From Micrococcales bacterium UBA4448 (GTDB lineage: Bacteria; Actinomycetota; Actinomycetes; Actinomycetales; Microbacteriaceae): a stretch of DNA of 6,199 bases. The position numbers and the translations under genes are program-made. Numbering within the stretch: position 1 is the first letter of the stretch; each line of letters begins with the position of its first letter. Below, piece after piece: positions 1 to 5,233 of the stretch. The stretch is from contig DGPE01000043.1 of the NCBI GenBank assembly GCA_002390305.1, positions 1 to 6,199 on the forward strand. Reading direction: 5' to 3'. The notes below the pieces were generated by a model. That model was not told the DNA's origin. It did not search any database and saw only the letters and a list, made by a program, of their open reading frames with translations.

Positions 1-534
1 CAGGCTCTCGCACACATACTTGCCACCCGAGAAATCTCAAACCCAAGTGAAGTTTCCATCTTTGCAAGAAACCAGCAGAGCCGCGCGGAACTAATCGCAG
101 GTCTTGCTCTTGAAGGAATTGAGGCAAGCGTTGGAACTCCCAAGAAATTGGCTGAGGCAGACCTAATCATCACGGCAACAACAGCCAGAAGCCCGCTGTT
201 TGCATTGTCTGAAATCAAACCAGATTGTGTAATTGCTGCGGTTGGCTCTCATGAGGCAGCTGCTAGGGAAATTGGAAGCGATGTTGTCGGGGCCTCACAA
301 GTGTTTATTGAAGAGCATGATGCATGCCTTCGCGAGGCCGGTGACATCGTCTTAGCTTTGCTAGATCAATCAATTACTGAAGACTCCCTCATTGAGGTTC
401 GAGACCTGTTTTTTGGAGCCGAAGGCCAAGAACAAATCGAAGCAAAAGACTCTGGGATTAGGTTTTATAAATCAACCGGAATGCCCTGGCAAGACTTGGC
501 CATTTTTGCCGAGGCTTTTAAGATTCTGAAGTAG
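1..534 (+). CDS. Ornithine cyclodeaminase/mu-crystallin family protein, C-terminal part (5' truncated)
   Basis: The frame is open from base 1 to a TAG stop at 532-534, giving 177 residues. The start lies left of the window; the family is usually about 310-330 residues, so somewhat more than half is visible. The ATG at 148 is internal, because family-like sequence runs upstream of it. Numbered from base 1, recognisable family features are the opening QALAH, VSIFARN around 18-24 (end of a Rossmann beta strand), ADLIITATTARSPLF at 53-67, AAVGSHEAAAREI at 79-91, the EAGD segment at 112-115 and the C-terminal KSTGMPWQDLA at 157-167. Family members are NAD(P)-dependent cytoplasmic enzymes, including ornithine cyclodeaminase, alanine dehydrogenase and Delta1-pyrroline-2-carboxylate or ketimine reductases. 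The substrate cannot be assigned without the N-terminal half. The usual Pro in the VGSHxP motif is Ala here. It converges on the kinase gene, with no visible link to it. Confidence 0.85.
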   Translation, partial: QALAHILATREISNPSEVSIFARNQQSRAELIAGLALEGIEASVGTPKKLAEADLIITATTARSPLFALSEIKPDCVIAAVGSHEAAAREIGSDVVGASQVFIEEHDACLREAGDIVLALLDQSITEDSLIEVRDLFFGAEGQEQIEAKDSGIRFYKSTGMPWQDLAIFAEAFKILK

Positions 535-603
535 GACTCTCGCCGTCAGGCTCTTTAGTAGTCCAGTTCCTTGGCTCAATGACAACCGCCAGCGGCAATT
601 ACC

Positions 604-2265
604 TCAAGAGTAAACCGTGGCCCTCAAGCTTGCGCCGCCGTTTTCGTTGAAAACCAGCGCATAATTATCTTCCGTGAGGGTCGAAAGCACTTTCAATCCA
701 GACCCCAAGCGAGAGCTTCGCTTAAGAGGCCCAGTTCCGTTGTCCACCACTGAAATCTGGAACGCACCGCGCTCCTCGCTACTTAGCTGAACTTCGATTT
801 GGTCAGCTGACCCATGTCTAATGGAGTTGGTGATTGCCTCTTGAATAACCATGAAGCAAACATTTTCCTGCAGCACAGTAAGGTTTTCGCAGCTATTTGA
901 AACCTTGATGTTAGCCACAAAAGACCACATTTCTGTCAACTGCCTAAAGCGTTCTGAAAGCGGACTTTGGGTTTCCTCCAAGAACTCAATCTTGGCTTTT
1001 GAAATAAACTCAAGCACCGTCTTCTCAAGTTCACCAGATGCCGAGAGCACAGATTCGTCCAGAGAAAGCTGCAAAGCCAAGACATCTGACTGCACTGCTC
1101 CATGCAATTTTTGAGAGAGGCGACGGTAAATCAATGCACGAAAAGCTCGCCCAAGCGCACCGCCTTCATGAGCGTTCAAGAGTCTCGAGTATTTATCCGT
1201 CTCGGTTTTCGCCGAAAACAAAGTGGATGCCGTAAACATGATTATGGCCACCAGAACCGCGAAATTAAGCAGGCAGCCAGCCAGGAATCGGACGGGATCT
1301 GTGCCATCCAGCAGAAAAAACTGATTGACCGCTGTCACCGGAAAGGCCACTATCGAAGACGCGATTACTATGGCGAGTGCACCTTTTCCCTTGCCAAGTT
1401 TTTCCCAAAGTTCTTTGGCAATCAGAAGTGCGACTGAGAGTACCAAACAGTTGATCATTGCCGGTATAAGGGATAGCGAAAAGTCTCCGAGCAGTGCGTT
1501 TATGATCACTAAGAAGGCGCTGTAAATGATGCTGGTGGCGATTGGAAAGTGGAATGGGCGAACGAAATAAGCTTCCGAACTGGTTCCCCGAATCACAAAA
1601 TAGTTTGATGTTGGCTGAGTGAGGCTTGCCAGGGCATTAGACAAGGGTTTGATGCATTCTGTTATGACCCGCTCCAATGAGGCCCTACTGGTCATTCCTT
1701 GGCTTTGCCTGAGTTCTTCGAATTTCAGAGCAATATTCTTAGAGAGGTCATCAAAGATTGACCCAAGTTGCTCGAGAAGATCGTTGCCACCAATGCTTTG
1801 GGCTTTCTGCTCCCAGCTGATACGTCGCCTGATTCTTGATAAGCGTCGTAGCCTTTCGGCCGTTGAAAGGGCTGGAATGCCAAAGGCGCCAATCAATGCA
1901 ATAACCGCCAAGTCGCCAAGATCAAAGGAGGTTTGCTCTATCGGCGACAAGTACCCGATTGCCATGCGCGAGACATAGCCCACCGAACCCAGTAGCGCTC
2001 CAAAACCTAAAACATACAGTGGGTTGGCAGGCTTTACTCTGGTTTGAGCAAAAATGCTTTTATTGGCTGCTTCGCAGATGCCCAGCAAGATTCCAAAGAG
2101 AGCAATGTTTCTCAGGAACGAAAAAACATAGGAGTCCCATGTGTAGCCATCCGGCAGAGCTAAAGAAAACCACACCACTACAAGGCCGCCGATCAACACA
2201 AGTTGAAGTCGATCTAGCAACCACGGGCCCCCTATGGCGTTATAGGAGTCCCTCAGAAGCTTCAT
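604..2265 (-). CDS. Multi-pass membrane sensor histidine kinase, NarL/DesK-type partner
   Basis: A 553-residue membrane kinase expected to autophosphorylate on His and pass phosphate to the regulator encoded just upstream. Hydrophobic segments suggest eight membrane passes in two blocks of four: about 21-37, 47-65, 82-106 and 118-134, then 240-260, 262-283, 296-318 and 326-349. Between the blocks lie about 100 polar residues, beginning with the basic stretch RLRRLSRIRRR (138-148), which the positive-inside rule places in the cytoplasm. The kinase core follows: a HisKA_3-like helix with KLHGAVQSDVLAL and candidate phospho-acceptor H388, then an HATPase_c domain with N box EAITNSIRH (476-484), G1 box DNGTG (508-512) and G2 box GSGL (521-524). 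The residue after the His is Gly where HisKA_3 proteins usually carry Asp or Glu. No extracellular sensor domain is visible, so the signal may be read within the membrane or by the middle cytoplasmic segment. The start ATG follows the regulator stop as TGAgATG, suggesting translational coupling; no strong Shine-Dalgarno is seen. Confidence 0.9.
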   Translation of the reverse strand: MKLLRDSYNAIGGPWLLDRLQLVLIGGLVVVWFSLALPDGYTWDSYVFSFLRNIALFGILLGICEAANKSIFAQTRVKPANPLYVLGFGALLGSVGYVSRMAIGYLSPIEQTSFDLGDLAVIALIGAFGIPALSTAERLRRLSRIRRRISWEQKAQSIGGNDLLEQLGSIFDDLSKNIALKFEELRQSQGMTSRASLERVITECIKPLSNALASLTQPTSNYFVIRGTSSEAYFVRPFHFPIATSIIYSAFLVIINALLGDFSLSLIPAMINCLVLSVALLIAKELWEKLGKGKGALAIVIASSIVAFPVTAVNQFFLLDGTDPVRFLAGCLLNFAVLVAIIMFTASTLFSAKTETDKYSRLLNAHEGGALGRAFRALIYRRLSQKLHGAVQSDVLALQLSLDESVLSASGELEKTVLEFISKAKIEFLEETQSPLSERFRQLTEMWSFVANIKVSNSCENLTVLQENVCFMVIQEAITNSIRHGSADQIEVQLSSEERGAFQISVVDNGTGPLKRSSRLGSGLKVLSTLTEDNYALVFNENGGASLRATVYS

Positions 2266-2266
2266 C

Positions 2267-2902
2267 TCACTGGCCCTGACCCTTCAAGATCACTCGAGCA
2301 AGATGAACACGCTGATTCCTGTTCATCTGAGCCGGCAAACCTAGGACTTTGGAGATTCGGTTCAATGACATAGCAACTGAATCCTCGTTAATCCCGCGAA
2401 TCTTGGCAATTTCGTTGTTTGAGTGACCAAGCGCTAACAGCGAAAGGGTTTCCATCTGAACATCCGTTAGCCCCGCTAACGGTCCGGTTCTGACTCTTTC
2501 ATCGACGGTGCCCTCGCCCATGGTTGAGGTGATGGCACTGAGCAACTGATCTATGTCGGTAATTGATGTCTTGGTCAAGTAAACGGACTTTTCTGCAAGG
2601 ACGGGAGACTTACCGCCATTTATCAACCGTGGATCTTCGTAACTCGTTAGATAAACAACGCCGAGGTTTGGCTGAGCCTTCTGCCAAAGCAGTGAAACAT
2701 CTATACCGTTTATGGTTTCACCCAGGTGGAGATCGACAATCAAAACATCAATCGAGGACTTTCCAATTAACTCCAAAGCCCCCAGAGCTGTTCCGACGGA
2801 AAACACCACGTCTACGGCCTCTTTTTCGAGGGATGACGAAAGAGCCACTCGCAACAAGCCGTTGTCCTCAACAACGCCGACCCTAATCTGGTTATCAACC
2901 AT
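2267..2902 (-). CDS. NarL/LuxR-family response regulator
   Basis: A 211-residue DNA-binding response regulator, cytoplasmic, presumably phosphorylated by the kinase encoded one base downstream. The receiver domain spans about 6-125: acidic pair E12-D13, predicted phosphorylation site D57 in VLIVDLHLG, conserved Thr86 in VVYLTSYED, and Lys111 in VYLTKTS. A short linker leads to a LuxR-type helix-turn-helix at about 142-205, with the typical LTDVQMETLSLLALGHSNNEIA opening (145-166) and a recognition helix near residues 173-187. The ATG at 2902 is supported by an AGAGGGA Shine-Dalgarno eight bases upstream and by the receiver beginning immediately after it. The regulator comes first in the operon and the kinase second. 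Its promoter region is shared with the divergently read lipoprotein gene, so autoregulation and control of that gene are both plausible, but inferred. Confidence 0.93.
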   Translation of the reverse strand: MVDNQIRVGVVEDNGLLRVALSSSLEKEAVDVVFSVGTALGALELIGKSSIDVLIVDLHLGETINGIDVSLLWQKAQPNLGVVYLTSYEDPRLINGGKSPVLAEKSVYLTKTSITDIDQLLSAITSTMGEGTVDERVRTGPLAGLTDVQMETLSLLALGHSNNEIAKIRGINEDSVAMSLNRISKVLGLPAQMNRNQRVHLARVILKGQGQ

Positions 2903-2910
2903 GGTTACTG

Positions 2911-2917
2911 TCCCTCT
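2911..2917 (-). promoter_or_regulatory. Ribosome binding site of the response regulator
   Basis: On the minus strand AGAGGGA lies eight bases before the ATG at 2902. It is a good purine-rich Shine-Dalgarno sequence at normal spacing and supports that start. Confidence 0.6.
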
Positions 2918-2923
2918 TATTTG

Positions 2924-2936
2924 TAGGGTTACCCTA
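2924..2936. promoter_or_regulatory. 13-bp palindrome TAGGGTTACCCTA, candidate operator
   Basis: Two perfect 6-base arms (TAGGGT and ACCCTA) flank a single central T, 22-34 bases upstream of the regulator start codon. This is the position expected for the -10 or transcription start region of the two-component operon, so a dimeric repressor binding here would block it. A perfect palindrome of this length is unlikely to be trivial in a 213-base gap, but no binding protein is shown. It does not resemble the longer DtxR/IdeR iron box. Confidence 0.5.
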
Positions 2937-2961
2937 ACATTGATAGAAGAAAATATCGCAA
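2931..2961 (-). promoter_or_regulatory. Possible promoter of the regulator-kinase operon
   Basis: On the minus strand TTGCGA (2961-2956) could serve as a -35 element and TAGGGT (2936-2931) as a TANNNT -10 element, with a rather long 19-base spacer. Transcription would begin near 2924 and leave a leader of about 22 bases carrying the Shine-Dalgarno sequence. The fit is weak and rests on pattern only. Confidence 0.25.
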
Positions 2962-2969
2962 CTTCTATC
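2942..2969. repeat. Inverted repeat GATAGAAG / CTTCTATC, candidate regulator site
   Basis: GATAGAAG at 2942-2949 is the exact reverse complement of CTTCTATC at 2962-2969, with a 12-base AT-rich spacer. Arm centres are 20 bp apart, close to two helical turns, so two protomers could sit on one face of the helix. The arms bracket the possible -35 element of the two-component operon. NarL-type regulators often bind short inverted half-sites, so the neighbouring regulator is a natural candidate, by inference. Confidence 0.5.
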
Positions 2970-2990
2970 TGAGATTTCGCTCATAGCCAC

Positions 2991-3032
2991 TGATTTATTC
3001 AGCAAAATTGCCCATAAACGTGATTTCTTCAG
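2991..3032. repeat. Direct repeat TGATTTATTCAG / TGATTTCTTCAG at 30-bp spacing
   Basis: Two 12-base copies, at 2991-3002 and 3021-3032, differ at one base and start exactly 30 bp apart, about three helical turns. The first copy with its preceding C reads CTGA-5-TCAG, a small dyad; the second runs on into TTCAGTGAA (3028-3036), also a small dyad. The pair lies upstream of the lipoprotein gene where an activator would be expected to bind. Confidence 0.55.
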
Positions 3033-3040
3033 TGAAAGAG

Positions 3041-3055
3041 GCCCCTAGGTGGGGC
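3041..3055. repeat. GC-rich inverted repeat GCCCC-TAGGT-GGGGC
   Basis: Perfect 5-base arms surround a 5-base centre in an otherwise AT-rich region, 61-75 bases before the lipoprotein start. No run of T follows on either strand, so it is unlikely to be an intrinsic terminator. It could be an operator near the -35 region, or a leader hairpin if transcription starts further upstream. Confidence 0.4.
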
Positions 3056-3079
3056 GTAAACGAGATAATGGCAATGACC

Positions 3080-3085
3080 TAAAAT
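3080..3085 (+). promoter_or_regulatory. Possible -10 element (TAAAAT) of the lipoprotein gene
   Basis: TAAAAT matches the -10 consensus at five of six positions and fits the actinobacterial TANNNT pattern. Transcription would start near 3092 and give a leader of about 24 bases. No good -35 element is visible 16-19 bases upstream, so an activator would probably be needed if this is the promoter. GATAAT at 3064-3069 is an alternative. Confidence 0.3.
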
Positions 3086-3107
3086 AAATGCAACTTTACA
3101 GATACGT

Positions 3108-3112
3108 GGTGA
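3108..3112 (+). promoter_or_regulatory. Short-spaced ribosome binding site of the lipoprotein gene
   Basis: GGTGA ends three bases before the GTG at 3116. In the GGAGGTGA register of the anti-Shine-Dalgarno duplex this short gap is acceptable, because the match is to the 3' part of the motif. No better site lies upstream, and the start is fixed independently by the in-frame TGA at 3110. Confidence 0.4.
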
Positions 3113-3115
3113 GTC

Positions 3116-5209
3116 GTGCACATCAGCAGAAAACTTTCAGGCCTTCGGGCAATTGCTGCGGCAACAGCGGTTCTCTTGACTCTGTCGGGTTGTAGCGCCG
3201 AGCAATCAGAATCAAGGTCTATGGAGTCAAGCCCCTCCACAGCCAAATCTCCCTCTTCAACCGAAGGGTCTGGTGAGGCAGTAGTTTTCGAATCGGGTTA
3301 CCTCCCCGGTGTTTACCTCCCCGAGCACTGTGAATTTGTCGAGCCCGATGCGGTTCCCGTCTTTGAAGATCTAATCAGCGAACTGGATGCCGAAAACTGT
3401 GTTGCTCCTTATACATCACACATCAACCTGCGTGGTTCGGAGGTTGTAACAAGCGAATCAGTGCCCAATGTCTTTGGAGTGTCCCAGTACCTCCGCGTAT
3501 ATCGCCTTTTGGACAAAGTGCCCACCATTGGTCAGTTTGGTCAGTGGGGTCAGTGGGTTGGAGATGAATCACATCACAATGGGGCGTTCAACTCCATTGA
3601 GGGTGGGCTCTTTGTCGCTGAAAAAATGGGCCGAAGCTACTACCCCAAATACATGGCGTCAGCTGCAACGCACCTCTACAGCCAAGACAGCGATACCGGC
3701 GGCGGTTGGGGGTTTTATGAGAGACGGATCTCTTGTGACGTTCTTGGCAGAGTGACTCTTTCGAACAAGATGATGGCCCCACCAAACCTCATTGCTTTCG
3801 AGAAAGATCAAGAACCTTACACAGACGATGGTGGTATTTCAGTGGGCACCTCTTGGGTTGCCCTTCCAATTATTGGTAACGAAATTGGAGCAGTGAGCCC
3901 CGGCGACGCTCCCGGCCTTCTTACCTGGACCTTTGTGATTGACGCTGCAAACTACTCGGGGCCAGTCATCGGCTACACCCCGCAGCACTGGAACCTGCGT
4001 ATGGCCAGATGGAATTCCTTAGAAATGCTTGCTGATGTTTTCAACTGGACAGTGGGCGAGTCATTGGCAGATCCAGCCGGGCAGGCTTTGGTTGATTTTA
4101 TGAACGAGAAACTAACCGAAACCGAATTGCTTGAGAAAATACAAAATGAATCTTGGTACCAAGAGTGGTGGGCAGACCCCAACAAAACTCATGGCGTTTC
4201 CCCGGCCAGAAAGTACATCCCGACTGGCATCGAAATGCCTCCGGTACCTCTATTTGCGATCGAGGATGACGGACAGACATTCATAAAGGCCTATCCACCC
4301 AAGATTCCAAACAGCTTTGACCAAGAGCCAATTGCTCAGAACATTCAAACTTTCGACTCAAAGCTCTACCAAGCTTTCTCAAAAACATTTAGGTCCGACT
4401 CAACCGACTCTGACTGGAAGAAAAACTTTGACAACCTAGGCATTCCTATGCATGTTCAAGGAAACGAGGACAGTGGGCCGCTTGTTGACTTTTTTGGCCT
4501 TCAGCCTAGGGGCGAGGATTACTACGACGGAAGCAGCCTTGATTTCAACATTCAACTGCTGGCTACCAACAAAAATGATGAAACAAGCATTGTCGTGGAC
4601 TGGTCCAAGACTCCCGTAGCTGACCGAACGCTCAGTAGCTACTACGAAATCGTGGAAGGAAAGCTGGTTCCTGTTTCTGAAGATGCGGTGCCAGAAAAGC
4701 TGAGGCAAATGGACTACGGCAACCTTGAAAGCCCAACAAATCTTCAAAATCACTTCGATGAGATTGATCTTTCTTCAGATGACACATTCAACACCGACTG
4801 CTGGGTTTGTGAAGATCCAAATGGTTGCGACGAAGAAGTGTTGCAAACCACACTCGACGATGGCAGTCAGATTAGCTACCGCTGGTACAGGTTTGTTGAC
4901 CAGCCAGTGTTTTGGAACATGAAGCGTGAATACCCTGAGTTTTATACCAATGCTTACCTCGAGGATCTCCAGCAGACCATCGAAACCATGCACACAAAGT
5001 GGGATGGCAGCGTAAACCTATTAGAAAGACCCGCTAACCAAGAACACTTTCACCTGGCTGAAATCGATAATGGGCTGCTAGTAGACCCCCCGGCTGGAAA
5101 AGAGGTCGGCTGGGTGCCGATTGTTATTGAAGTTGAGCATCCAGATGGCCAATGGCAAAACGAGATAATTCAACCATGGGCTGATACCGGTCCCTGGTTG
5201 AGACGCTAG
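3116..5209 (+). CDS. Large unrecognised secreted lipoprotein (697 aa)
   Basis: I do not recognise this family. The GTG at 3116 is well fixed: an in-frame TGA sits two codons upstream (3110-3112), and the next Met (residue 36) lies beyond the signal peptide. The N terminus is a lipoprotein signal: basic RK at 5-6, hydrophobic core about 10-23, lipobox LSGC with lipidated C26. A Ser/Thr/Glu-rich linker (27-55) follows, so the mature protein should be anchored on the outer face of the cytoplasmic membrane. The remaining roughly 640 residues look globular, acidic and rich in Trp, Tyr, Asp and Asn. Six further cysteines (C72, C95, C207, C562, C565, C571) allow three disulfides; the last three form C-x2-C-x5-C. 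A short G-Q-F/W triplet repeat lies at 139-147 and a WYQEWWADPN stretch near 350. There is no HExxH, no clear nucleotide-binding motif and no membrane segment after the signal. Its divergent neighbour is a two-component operon, and it converges with a metallopeptidase gene 24 bases away. A substrate-binding, adhesion or enzymatic surface role is possible; none is shown. Confidence 0.9.
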   Translation: MHISRKLSGLRAIAAATAVLLTLSGCSAEQSESRSMESSPSTAKSPSSTEGSGEAVVFESGYLPGVYLPEHCEFVEPDAVPVFEDLISELDAENCVAPYTSHINLRGSEVVTSESVPNVFGVSQYLRVYRLLDKVPTIGQFGQWGQWVGDESHHNGAFNSIEGGLFVAEKMGRSYYPKYMASAATHLYSQDSDTGGGWGFYERRISCDVLGRVTLSNKMMAPPNLIAFEKDQEPYTDDGGISVGTSWVALPIIGNEIGAVSPGDAPGLLTWTFVIDAANYSGPVIGYTPQHWNLRMARWNSLEMLADVFNWTVGESLADPAGQALVDFMNEKLTETELLEKIQNESWYQEWWADPNKTHGVSPARKYIPTGIEMPPVPLFAIEDDGQTFIKAYPPKIPNSFDQEPIAQNIQTFDSKLYQAFSKTFRSDSTDSDWKKNFDNLGIPMHVQGNEDSGPLVDFFGLQPRGEDYYDGSSLDFNIQLLATNKNDETSIVVDWSKTPVADRTLSSYYEIVEGKLVPVSEDAVPEKLRQMDYGNLESPTNLQNHFDEIDLSSDDTFNTDCWVCEDPNGCDEEVLQTTLDDGSQISYRWYRFVDQPVFWNMKREYPEFYTNAYLEDLQQTIETMHTKWDGSVNLLERPANQEHFHLAEIDNGLLVDPPAGKEVGWVPIVIEVEHPDGQWQNEIIQPWADTGPWLRR

Positions 5210-5233
5210 AGAATCAAGCCAAGCATCGCAGGG

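Noticed and set aside
534..596. Possible bidirectional terminator between the cyclodeaminase-family gene and the kinase gene (GGACT/AGTCC arms at 534-538 and 560-564; CCGC-CA-GCGG at 586-595).
   Set aside because: The first stem has only five pairs around a 21-base loop, and the second has four pairs with a two-base loop. Neither is followed by a T run, so neither is a credible intrinsic terminator.
851..2279. Several plus-strand open frames opposite the kinase gene.
   Set aside because: They lie antisense to a gene with clear kinase motifs, encode low-quality Arg/Ser/Cys-rich sequence and lack domain signatures.
2924..2936. Iron-responsive DtxR/IdeR box or telomere-like repeat.
   Set aside because: The palindrome is shorter than the 19-bp DtxR box and differs in sequence, and there is only one GGGTTA-type unit, not an array.
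3588..4993. Minus-strand open frames opposite the lipoprotein gene.
   Set aside because: They are short frames within a long coherent gene, with no recognisable protein features or ribosome binding sites.
5036..5070. HFH near the lipoprotein C-terminus as a metal-binding or catalytic site.
   Set aside because: It is an isolated H-x-H without a supporting HExxH or other family motif, so no function can be claimed.
5210..5233. Terminator in the 24-base gap between the two convergent secreted-protein genes.
   Set aside because: No stem of useful length and no T tract is visible. The transcripts probably overlap or end by another mechanism.
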